Below the pieces are notes generated by a model. It made no database searches and was not told the origin of the DNA. It saw only the letters and a list, made by a program, of their open reading frames with translations. The translations under genes were made by a program, and so were the position numbers. This document shows, piece by piece, positions 37,168 through 45,978 of a stretch of 64,000 bases of DNA. This DNA comes from Burkholderiales bacterium (GTDB lineage Bacteria > Pseudomonadota > Gammaproteobacteria > Burkholderiales > Nitrosomonadaceae): the NCBI GenBank assembly GCA_024235755.1, contig JACKLV010000011.1, positions 1 through 64,000 of the forward strand. Direction: 5' to 3'. The number at the start of each line of letters is the position of its first letter. The stretch's first letter is position 1.

Positions 37168-40100
37168 TTGGAAAATTCACTTATTCCCTTTCAGGCCGTC
37201 AGAAATATTTCCGGTAGTCGCATACTGGTTCTTGCACCCCACCCCGATGATGAGGTATTCGGCTGCGGCGGCGCCATCATGCGGCATGCTGAACGACGTG
37301 ATTTCATACAGGTTATTATTGTCACCGACGGTGCCCACGGCATAGAGCCAGCAGAAAAATCAAACTATATTCATCAGCGGCAACAGGAAAGCATTGCCGC
37401 CGCAGCCGTACTGGGCTACGACAAGCCCATTTTCTGGCATTATCCAGATCGCGAACTCCATTATGGCGAGAAATTGATCACCGACATTCTGACCGCCATA
37501 CTATCTGTCAGAGCCGATCTGGTATACGCACCGTCTGTCTATGAAGTTCATCCGGATCACCGCGCATTGAGTATGGCTGCGATTGAAGCGGTTCGCCGGT
37601 CTGACCACCCAGTGCACTTGGCGCTGTATGAAATCGGTCAGCCAATACGCCCCAATCTGCTGCTGGATATCAGCAATCTGGCTGAACGCAAGATGGAGGC
37701 GATGCATTGTTTCCCATCACAAAACGCAAAACAGCGCTACGATCTGGATATCGCAGCACTCAACCGTTACCGGACCTACACACTGCCCGCTGAAGTTACG
37801 GCAGCGGAGGCATATATTCTGACCAGCGCCACTGAATTGGCCAATGACCCACTCGACCTGCATCGATCCGAGCATTCCCGGCAACAAAAATCAGGGTCAG
37901 CCATTGATACGGAAGATCTGCCGCTTGTTAGCGTGATTATACGCAGCATGGACCGGCCTACACTGGCAGACGCGCTGGATTCGGTTGCATTGCAAACCTA
38001 TCCCAATATTGAAGTTGTCCTTGTCAATGCTAAAGGCCCGGCACACAAAAAATTGGATCCTTGGTGCGGACGGCACCCATTACGCATGACGCACAATGAT
38101 GCCCCGCTTCACCGCAGCCGGGCCGCCAATCTGGGGCTGGAAACAGCCAAAGGAAAATATCTGATTTTTCTGGATGATGATGATTTTTTCTATCCCGATC
38201 ATATCAACAATCTGGTCGCCACGTTGCAAAGCCGGCGAAACGCGCGGTGCGCATACGCTGGCGTGCGTGTCGAACACTATACGGACGATGTACTTGATCA
38301 GGTTACCGAATTCAACGAACCCTACGATCAGCACAGGCTTTTGAGCAGAAATTTTATGCCGATTCACGCCGTGTTGTTTGAAAAATCGCTCGTTGACTCC
38401 GATCAATGCGGATTTGATGAAAATCTGGATGTTTTTGAAGACTGGGACTTCTGGATTCAGATTGCACTGTGCTGCGAAATAGTTCATATCGACAATATCG
38501 GCGCCGTCTATCGCAACTATGGCGATTCCGGGTTAGGACGCGGTCTGGACAAGTCTTTTTTGCGGCAAACACGCAGCAAAGTCTATGAAAAATGGAAATC
38601 ACGGTTTAGTGGAGAACAACTGGAGGATTTAATTCAGTACTGGGATGACAAAACCACCGATTTGGCAGAAAAAACCGCTCTGAACACAAACCAGATTCAC
38701 ACGCTGCAGCAGCATATCGACCGACTTGAACATGAAAAACAATCCAATGCGCAGTTCATTCAATCGCTGCAAAAATCGATCAATAGCCTACAATCGCATA
38801 ACAGCCATTTATCCAGTGTTATTAACGAGCTCGCACAGTCGACCTCTTGGAAAATGACGGCGCCGTTGAGGTTTATAACGCGGATTTTTCGCGGCCAGTA
38901 TCGCGAAGCGTGGGATGGTTTGCGCCGCAGAATTCTGCCATTCGGAAAAAAAATATACAGAATCCTGCCCGTTCGTTTGCGGCAACGTGTCCTGTCGATT
39001 GTTTATCAACTGGCCGGCCGTCTATTTGCCGGCACTGAACATTATGAACTCTGGCGCATTGAACAGAATTACGCCAACCATTCATTACCGATTCATGCCC
39101 ATACAGCGCTAACCGGTTTAACCGATGTCTCTGAAGTTGAGCCCCTGGCAGCGACGCCTTCCGGGCGCATCGCCATCCACGCGCATATCTTTTATGCAGA
39201 CTTGGCAAAGGAATTTGCCATGTTCCTGAAACATATGCCTTATCCTTATGACTTGTTTGTTTCTACCACGAACGAAACTGACAAGCGCACATGCCACCAG
39301 GCATTGTCCCGTTTACCGCAACTGAATGATCTGACCCTCACCGTTGTACCGAACCGCGGGCGCGATATCGCGCCGTTTTTCTGTACTTTTGGTGAGAAAC
39401 TGCAGCAATATGAGTATATTGCGCATATTCACAGCAAAAAATCACTGTACAGCGATGGTAAGGCCGATGGCTGGCGCGAATACCTGCTGAACCAGTTACT
39501 GGGCAGTCCATTACAAATCCAGAAGATTTTTTCACTGTTGACCGGGGATAAGAATGCCGGTTTGATTTACCCGCAAAACTCAACCGTTTTGCCGCATTGG
39601 GCGAATACCTGGCTCTCCAATAAAGTCCTGGGATACCGGTTATGCAAGAAACTGGGTATTACGCCGATTCCTTCGGGTTATTTCGACTTCCCCGCTGGTT
39701 CGATGTTCTGGGCGCAATCCAAGGCGCTTCAACCTTTATTCAATGCAGGTTTCAACATTGAAGATTTTCCTGAAGAAGCCGGACAAAACGATGCAACGCT
39801 CGCCCATAGCCTAGAACGCGTATTTGCACTGACCGCCCGGCAATCCGGGTTTAGCACCTGTATTCTGCAGGATAAGCAATCGCCGAGCTGGTCCCGCTGG
39901 CGCATTGACCGTTACATGCTGCATCAACAGGAAATCATTGAGACCACAATACGGCACTCCGATGTGCGCATTGTTGTTTTTGATATTTTCGACACTTTGA
40001 TTACACGCCCGTTATTGAATCCAGAAGATATCAAAAAAATTATCGCCGATCGTGCCGACAAACCAGCCGGGGAACGTTACCTTGAATTCCGCGCCATGGC

Positions 40101-41775
40101 GGAAAACCAGGCACGCCAGATTGCAGGGCGCGATGTCGATCTGGATGCTATCTACAGAGAATTGTCAGCTTTGTCGGACCTTTCAGCTGATGCGATTGAA
40201 CAGCTACGTACGCTTGAAGAGACCGTCGAATCCACAATCGTATCGCCGCGCCCGGAAGCAATCACCTTATTTCAGCATGCCAAAAACCTGGGCAAACGTG
40301 TCATTCTTGCCAGCGACATGTATCTGCCCAAACCCGTCATCGAAAGCCTGCTGACGCATTGCGGCATCAATGGATGGGACGCGTTTTATTTGTCATCCGA
40401 AAACGGATTACGAAAGGATACAGGCGATTTTTACCGTCAGCTACTGATTGACGAACATGTATCGCCGCATGAAGTTCTGGTCATTGGCGATAACGAACAA
40501 TCCGATGTGCAAAAACCCGGGGATTTTAAATTCAGAGTTACGCATGTCATGCGACCAGTCGAACTTGCGCGCGCAACTCCCCGTTTTGAGAAGATTATCG
40601 AGCAAGCCTACAGCCCGGACTACCAAAGCGACCTGAATACTCAGCTTACAATTGGAACAATCGTACAGGCAAACTTCCAGCCACTGTTTTATCCACGCTT
40701 TGATCCGGCCGATTTTGTACCCGCAACCCCTTGGGCAGTCGGATTTACGATAGCCGCTCCCCTGGTACTGTCTTTTGTGCAGTGGCTGGCCAAAAAGGCT
40801 ACAAAAGACACTATGCAATGCCTATATTTTGTCGCACGCGAGGGTCAAATACTCAAAAAAGCCTACGATTTATGGACGGCCGATGATAAGCATGCGGTTC
40901 CATCTGAATATCTCGTGCTCTCGCGCCGCGCTATCACCGTGCCAATGATTTCAAATCTCGATGATATATACAAAATTGCCCGTACAGACTATGCTCCCAA
41001 TCCAATGCCGGATTTTATTTTTGAGCGGTACGGCATCAACCTGACTGATAAAGAATGTGAAACATTCGCGCGGCACAAAATTTGGCCAAGAAAAAAAGCG
41101 GTTTTTGTTGAAAACAGAAATATCGACCACCTGAAACCGCTGTTACAGGCACTCGAGAAACGCATTTTAGAACAAGCCGAACAAGAACGACCTGCGCTAA
41201 TGGCTTATTTACAGGATACGGGTTTGCGTGCAGACGCCAAAACCGCCATTGTCGACGTTGGGTATGCTGCTACGACTCAGGGATACTTGAACCGGTTATT
41301 GCAACAAAAAATTCACGGTTATTATCTGGTGACGCTCGACGCCGCCGAGACGATCGCCATGGCGCATCAGGTCATCACACAAGGCTACTATTATCATTTT
41401 GCCAAAGCGAGCGCGACCGAACCGGTTCTATACAGAAAAAGCTTTACTATAGAAAAATTTCTAAGCGCAGACGATGCTCAAGTCGTACGTTACCGGACAT
41501 CCGAGACCGGCGAGATTATTCCAGAGTTCCGTTCACTGGCGAGTGAAGAGCGACAATCTGCGTCAACACGCGCAGAGATCCGGCGCGGCATCCTGGATTT
41601 TATTCACCAATCAATCGACATCCGCAACAATTTACTGGACGATTTTGAAATACCAGCGCATATAGCGGAAACACTGTTTTTACAATTTATTGAAAAACCT
41701 TCCCAGTCTGAGCATGCGCTGTTGCGCTCAATTGTATTGGACGATTACTACTATGGCCATGGTCTTGTACGTTAG
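37168..41775 (+). CDS. Giant multidomain glycan protein: PIG-L deacetylase, GT2, coiled coil, RgpF-like and HAD modules
   Basis: 1535 residues from the TTG at 37168; the frame is open to 36976 but then overlaps the preceding gene and has no ATG. Domains in order: PIG-L/LmbE deacetylase (15-240: APHPDDEVFGCGGA with zinc ligands, YEVHPDHRAL); GT2 (250-460: VSVIIRSMDRPTLADAL, FLDDDDFFYPDH); coiled coil (495-558); RgpF-like rhamnan-synthesis domain (665-910: AHIFYADLAKEF, NRGRDIAPFFC, HSKKSLYSDG); HAD hydrolase of the COG5610 kind (930-1130: VFDIFDTLIT, LASDMYLPK, VIGDNEQSDV); and a C-terminal region (1185-1535: LYFVAREGQILKKAYD, AIVDVGYAATTQGYL) that usually follows such HAD domains. It probably modifies and extends one glycan in several steps, which is inference. 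Confidence 0.85.
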   Translation: MENSLIPFQAVRNISGSRILVLAPHPDDEVFGCGGAIMRHAERRDFIQVIIVTDGAHGIEPAEKSNYIHQRQQESIAAAAVLGYDKPIFWHYPDRELHYGEKLITDILTAILSVRADLVYAPSVYEVHPDHRALSMAAIEAVRRSDHPVHLALYEIGQPIRPNLLLDISNLAERKMEAMHCFPSQNAKQRYDLDIAALNRYRTYTLPAEVTAAEAYILTSATELANDPLDLHRSEHSRQQKSGSAIDTEDLPLVSVIIRSMDRPTLADALDSVALQTYPNIEVVLVNAKGPAHKKLDPWCGRHPLRMTHNDAPLHRSRAANLGLETAKGKYLIFLDDDDFFYPDHINNLVATLQSRRNARCAYAGVRVEHYTDDVLDQVTEFNEPYDQHRLLSRNFMPIHAVLFEKSLVDSDQCGFDENLDVFEDWDFWIQIALCCEIVHIDNIGAVYRNYGDSGLGRGLDKSFLRQTRSKVYEKWKSRFSGEQLEDLIQYWDDKTTDLAEKTALNTNQIHTLQQHIDRLEHEKQSNAQFIQSLQKSINSLQSHNSHLSSVINELAQSTSWKMTAPLRFITRIFRGQYREAWDGLRRRILPFGKKIYRILPVRLRQRVLSIVYQLAGRLFAGTEHYELWRIEQNYANHSLPIHAHTALTGLTDVSEVEPLAATPSGRIAIHAHIFYADLAKEFAMFLKHMPYPYDLFVSTTNETDKRTCHQALSRLPQLNDLTLTVVPNRGRDIAPFFCTFGEKLQQYEYIAHIHSKKSLYSDGKADGWREYLLNQLLGSPLQIQKIFSLLTGDKNAGLIYPQNSTVLPHWANTWLSNKVLGYRLCKKLGITPIPSGYFDFPAGSMFWAQSKALQPLFNAGFNIEDFPEEAGQNDATLAHSLERVFALTARQSGFSTCILQDKQSPSWSRWRIDRYMLHQQEIIETTIRHSDVRIVVFDIFDTLITRPLLNPEDIKKIIADRADKPAGERYLEFRAMAENQARQIAGRDVDLDAIYRELSALSDLSADAIEQLRTLEETVESTIVSPRPEAITLFQHAKNLGKRVILASDMYLPKPVIESLLTHCGINGWDAFYLSSENGLRKDTGDFYRQLLIDEHVSPHEVLVIGDNEQSDVQKPGDFKFRVTHVMRPVELARATPRFEKIIEQAYSPDYQSDLNTQLTIGTIVQANFQPLFYPRFDPADFVPATPWAVGFTIAAPLVLSFVQWLAKKATKDTMQCLYFVAREGQILKKAYDLWTADDKHAVPSEYLVLSRRAITVPMISNLDDIYKIARTDYAPNPMPDFIFERYGINLTDKECETFARHKIWPRKKAVFVENRNIDHLKPLLQALEKRILEQAEQERPALMAYLQDTGLRADAKTAIVDVGYAATTQGYLNRLLQQKIHGYYLVTLDAAETIAMAHQVITQGYYYHFAKASATEPVLYRKSFTIEKFLSADDAQVVRYRTSETGEIIPEFRSLASEERQSASTRAEIRRGILDFIHQSIDIRNNLLDDFEIPAHIAETLFLQFIEKPSQSEHALLRSIVLDDYYYGHGLVR

Positions 41776-41950
41776 CAATCGGCACCGCAAAAGACATGAT
41801 AAAATAATTACAAATCATTTATTCCGCAGTATAAATTTACAAGAAGCCGGTTCATTTCAATTATAATAACCAACCAGCTGAGTGCGGTCGCAGACACACT
41901 GACAGTCAAACATTTTTTATATGTTTTAACCCATACATTGAAACCACCCA

Positions 41951-44059
41951 GTGATTTATCTATTAAAGTATTTCCCAGTTGCTATCAGTATTCTTAAAAC
42001 ACAGGGTTTAAATGCGCTGACCAAACGTGTTGCCAAAAAGCTATTTACACCGCCACAAAAAACTTATCTGCCGAAAATTCATTATTCCGTCGCCTCCCAC
42101 TACTACCCGCTCCGTTTTGAAGTGAGCGCCGACCCGGAAATATCCATTATCATACCGGTCTACAACAAGTCACTGTACACGTTCACCTGTCTCAAATCCA
42201 TTCACGAAAACAGCGGTAATAATACATTTGAAATCATTGTGGTGGATGATGCATCCAACGATGACACTTCGCATGTACTCGGCACTGTCGAAGGAGTTAC
42301 CGTTATTCGCAACGCTGAAAACAAGGGTTTCATCTATTCAAGCAATACGGGCGTAAAAGCAGCGAAAGGCCGATATATCGTCCTGTTAAACAACGACACA
42401 ATCGTAACCCAAGGCTGGCTGGATGCATTAAAACATACATTTATACACTTTCCCGATGCGGGACTCGTCGGCGCCAAACTCATTTATCCCGATGGCAAGC
42501 TGCAGGAAGCCGGCGGCGTTGTCTGGCAGGATGCATCTGCCTGGAACTATGGCCGTTACGATGACCCAGACAAGCCGGAATACTCCTATTGCAGAGCCGT
42601 CGATTACTGCTCGGGCGCCTGTCTGATGATTCGACGACAGGATTTGATCGAACTCGGATCTTTTGATGAATACTATACGCCCGCTTACTACGAAGACACT
42701 GATATGGCCTTCCAAGTCAGGAAAGCGGGAAAAAAAGTCTACTATCAGCCAGGTGCTATCGTCGTCCATTTTGAAGGCGTGACTTCCGGCACCAGTGTTT
42801 CAAAAGGCACCAAACAATACCAGGTCATCAATCACAAAAAATTCTTTAATCGCTGGAAGGACACGCTCAAATTCCACCGATCAAACGGTGACAGTCCCCA
42901 GTTCGAAAAAGAGCGCAGTGTTAATAAACGTGTGCTCATTATCGATGCACTTATTCTCAAGCCTGATAACGATTCCGGTTCATTACGCATGTTCAACCTG
43001 TTAACCGTTTTTCAAAAATTAGGTTACAAGGTCAGCTTTATCGCCGCAAACGAACTCGTTTATCACGATATCTACACCAGACAAATGCAAATGAACGGTG
43101 TTGAGTGTTTCTATCAGCCTTACCTGGAGTCTGTTTCCGAGCATCTGATATCCCATGGACATCTCTATGATGTGGTTTTGCTCAGCCGGGTTAATATCGC
43201 AGAGAAATATATAGATGACGCACGCAAGCATTGCATGAACGCGATGGTTTTATTCGATACCGTCGACCTTCATTTTTTGCGCGAACAACGGCAGGCCGAG
43301 ATCAATCAGGACAAACTGTTACTGGCCACAGCCAGAATGCGCAAACAGCAGGAATTGACTACTGCGCGTAAAGCTGACAAGACTTTACTCGTCAGCCCGG
43401 TCGAGATCGAATTATTCAAACAGGTGGCGCCCGATGTTCCGGTAGCACTGTTATCCAATATTCATCAAAATCAGGAAATAGTCTTCGGTTATCAAGAAAG
43501 AAAAGACATTCTTTTTATTGGTGGCTTTGAGCATCTGCCGAACGTTGATGCCATGGAATTTTTTATAAAAGAGATTTTCCCGACGTTGCATGCTCTAAAA
43601 CCGGATATCAAACTATTGATCGTTGGTTCTCATCTTCCCGATAAAATTGCGGCCTACGCCTCGCCGCATATTATTGTTAAAGGCTTTGTATCTGATATAA
43701 AACCTATTTTTGACCGCATCAAGCTGTCCATCGCCCCACTCCGATATGGCGCTGGCGTTAAAGGAAAGATCAACACCAGCATGACTTACGGCGTACCGGT
43801 TGTTGCCACAAGCGTGGCTGCAGAAGGCATGAAGCTCGTACACGACCAGGATATTCTGATCGCAGACGAACCCGAAGAATTTGCCAGACAAATAATCCGG
43901 GCTTACGATGATGCCCAATTATGGGCCCATTTATCCAGTTCAGGCAAAGCCAATATCGAGGAACATTTTTCATTTACCGTCGCTGAACGACAACTCAGCG
44001 AAATCCTGCAGGATCAGCAAAACGCCGGAGACACCATCGATCAAGCAGTCAATGCATAA
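41951..44059 (+). CDS. Two-domain glycosyltransferase (GT2 plus GT4-like)
   Basis: 702 residues from a GTG at 41951. The N-terminal part (residues 60-300) is a GT2 domain: ISIIIPVYNKSLYTFTCLKSI, IIVVDDASNDD, NKGFIYSSNTGVKAAKGRYIVLLNNDT and YYEDTDMAFQVRKAGKKVYYQP. The second part (320-690) has a GT-B Rossmann pattern: VLIIDALILKPDNDSGSLRM, ILFIGGFEHLPNVDAM, IKLLIVGSH and LRYGAGVKGKINTSMTYGVP, typical of GT4. Such GT2-GT4 fusions occur in polysaccharide clusters, adding two different sugars in turn. Sugars and linkages are unknown. A 175-bp gap separates it from the giant gene. Confidence 0.87.
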   Translation: MIYLLKYFPVAISILKTQGLNALTKRVAKKLFTPPQKTYLPKIHYSVASHYYPLRFEVSADPEISIIIPVYNKSLYTFTCLKSIHENSGNNTFEIIVVDDASNDDTSHVLGTVEGVTVIRNAENKGFIYSSNTGVKAAKGRYIVLLNNDTIVTQGWLDALKHTFIHFPDAGLVGAKLIYPDGKLQEAGGVVWQDASAWNYGRYDDPDKPEYSYCRAVDYCSGACLMIRRQDLIELGSFDEYYTPAYYEDTDMAFQVRKAGKKVYYQPGAIVVHFEGVTSGTSVSKGTKQYQVINHKKFFNRWKDTLKFHRSNGDSPQFEKERSVNKRVLIIDALILKPDNDSGSLRMFNLLTVFQKLGYKVSFIAANELVYHDIYTRQMQMNGVECFYQPYLESVSEHLISHGHLYDVVLLSRVNIAEKYIDDARKHCMNAMVLFDTVDLHFLREQRQAEINQDKLLLATARMRKQQELTTARKADKTLLVSPVEIELFKQVAPDVPVALLSNIHQNQEIVFGYQERKDILFIGGFEHLPNVDAMEFFIKEIFPTLHALKPDIKLLIVGSHLPDKIAAYASPHIIVKGFVSDIKPIFDRIKLSIAPLRYGAGVKGKINTSMTYGVPVVATSVAAEGMKLVHDQDILIADEPEEFARQIIRAYDDAQLWAHLSSSGKANIEEHFSFTVAERQLSEILQDQQNAGDTIDQAVNA

Positions 44060-44089
44060 GAAAACCTGCACGGTCAAGGGCTCTATCAT

Positions 44090-45034
44090 ATGACCATGCA
44101 ACAAACAAGCCCAGACAATCATGAAAACACGGGAAAATCTCCGGTTGCAATTGTTATCGTCAACTATAATGCGGGCGCTTTTCTGGCAAAATGCGTTGCG
44201 ACTATAATGCAAACGGCAGACTCGGTTGTGATCGTTGATAACGCGTCCACTGATACAAGTTTGCTGGCATTGGCCGGCCGATTCCAAAACGAGCCCCGAC
44301 TGAACGTGATACACAACTCTTCCAATCTGGGATTCTCCGCAGGCTGCAACATCGGTCTGGATGCGACCGACACGCCCTATGTTCTGTTTCTGAACCCTGA
44401 CTGCCAACTGGAAAAGCAGTCGTTAACCTGCATGCTGCAAGTACTCGAATCCGATCCGCAAATCGGCATGGTTGGCGGCTACCTGGTTAATCCGGACGGC
44501 ACAGAACAGGGTGGCGGGCGCCGCAAAATACCCACGCCGTGGCGTGCTTTTGTACGCGCAACCGGTTTACATCACCTGAGCAAATTCTGGCCCGGATTGT
44601 TTCCCGATTTTCACCTACATAGACAGCCACTTCCTGACCAACCTGTTGAAGTGGAAGCTATTTCAGGCGCCGCGATGCTGGTGCGGCGTCATGCCATACA
44701 GGAAGTGGGCCAATGGGATGAAAATTATTTCCTGCATTGCGAAGATCTGGACTGGTGCATGCGATTCAGGCAACATGGCTGGAAAATCATGTTTGTCCCG
44801 GATGCGAAGATCGTCCACTATCAGGGCGCATGTAGCAAGTCCCGACCTTTCTTTGTTGCCTGGCATAAGCATAAAGGCATGGTTTATTTTTATAAGAAAT
44901 TTTTTCGCCAGCAATACCCGGGCATTCTAATGAATCTTGTCGCTGTCGGTGTCTGGCTGCGTTTCTCTATTACGGTGCTCTACTCTGCCCTTTATTATTT
45001 TGCGAAATTCTTAAGGCCCAAACATGAAACGTAA
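44090..45034 (+). CDS. Glycosyltransferase family 2 (rhamnosyltransferase-like)
   Basis: 314 residues. GT-A motifs: VAIVIVNYNAGAFLAKCV, VVIVDNASTDTS, SSNLGFSAGCNIGLDATDTPYVLFLNPDCQL and NYFLHCEDLDWCMRFRQHGWKIMF. Similar to WbbL-type rhamnosyltransferases, but the donor is not established. A C-terminal hydrophobic segment (LVAVGVWLRFSITVLYSALYYFA) suggests inner-membrane association. The end overlaps the following epimerase gene by 11 bp. Confidence 0.88.
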   Translation: MTMQQTSPDNHENTGKSPVAIVIVNYNAGAFLAKCVATIMQTADSVVIVDNASTDTSLLALAGRFQNEPRLNVIHNSSNLGFSAGCNIGLDATDTPYVLFLNPDCQLEKQSLTCMLQVLESDPQIGMVGGYLVNPDGTEQGGGRRKIPTPWRAFVRATGLHHLSKFWPGLFPDFHLHRQPLPDQPVEVEAISGAAMLVRRHAIQEVGQWDENYFLHCEDLDWCMRFRQHGWKIMFVPDAKIVHYQGACSKSRPFFVAWHKHKGMVYFYKKFFRQQYPGILMNLVAVGVWLRFSITVLYSALYYFAKFLRPKHET

Positions 45035-45914
45035 CCATGTCGGGCTTTTAGGTGCAACCAGCCTCGTTGGATCATGCATTCTGCAACAGTTGGTAACCGA
45101 ACAATGGCAGATCACCGCTTTTTCCCGTAAACCGATGGAATCAAATCGTGAACAGATAAACTGGGTACAGCTGAATCAAGCCGGTGCCAAACCTGTTCAA
45201 AACAAATACGGTCCGGCCTTGTGGATTTGTGTTGCGCCCATCTGGACTTTACCGGAACATTTTTCATTGCTGCTAACACATGGTGCCCAGAGAATCGTGA
45301 TTCTGTCCTCGACAAGCCGCTTCAGTAAAACAGCGTCAAGCGACTCGGGTGAACAAGCGATCGCACAGCGGCTTGCTGACGCAGAAGAAACAATTGAAAT
45401 CTGGGCTAAGGAACACGACATTGAGTGGATTATCTTGCGGCCCACATTGATTTATGGCCTGGGTAGCGATAAAAATATCTCAGAAATGGCCCGGTTTATT
45501 ATTCGTTTCGGCTTTTTTCCGCTATTGGGTCCGGCGGATGGTTTAAGGCAGCCTATTCACGCAAAAGATGTTGCAACAGCATGTATACTTGCGCTGAACA
45601 CTTTAAATATAAAAAATCGTACCTATAATCTTACAGGTGGTGAAACATTGACATACCAGGAAATGATAAATCGCATTTTTTCAGCACTGAACAAAAAACC
45701 CCGTTTTATCAGGATACCGCGCTGGTTGTTTCAATTGACAATTTCCGTATTGAACTGGCTGCCACGCTACCGGCATTGGACTGCAGCAATGGCAGAGCGC
45801 ATGAACCGAAATCTGGTATTCGACAGCATCAATCTACAACAGGACCTCCGGTTCCAGCCTGGTTCGTTTATTCTGTCGAAAGCGGATTTGCCACTCGAAC
45901 AAAACCGTATTTAA
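45024..45914 (+). CDS. NAD(P)-dependent epimerase/dehydratase family protein
   Basis: 296 residues. A Rossmann fold of the extended short-chain dehydrogenase type is visible: GLLGATSLVGSCILQQL (nucleotide binding, a looser GxxGxxG), ILSSTSR, ILRPTLIYGLGSDKN (YxxxK motif is absent, the usual tyrosine position is not clear), and PIHAKDVATACILAL with YNLTGGETLTYQEM. It resembles atypical members that act on nucleotide-linked or lipid-linked sugars. Catalysis may be altered because the classical Tyr-Lys pair cannot be seen. It overlaps the previous glycosyltransferase. Confidence 0.78.
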   Translation: MKRNHVGLLGATSLVGSCILQQLVTEQWQITAFSRKPMESNREQINWVQLNQAGAKPVQNKYGPALWICVAPIWTLPEHFSLLLTHGAQRIVILSSTSRFSKTASSDSGEQAIAQRLADAEETIEIWAKEHDIEWIILRPTLIYGLGSDKNISEMARFIIRFGFFPLLGPADGLRQPIHAKDVATACILALNTLNIKNRTYNLTGGETLTYQEMINRIFSALNKKPRFIRIPRWLFQLTISVLNWLPRYRHWTAAMAERMNRNLVFDSINLQQDLRFQPGSFILSKADLPLEQNRI

Positions 45915-45978
45915 ACCTAGCAATCTTTATACTTATATTTCACGCAACATGCTATTGATTACACACAATTCATAATCA

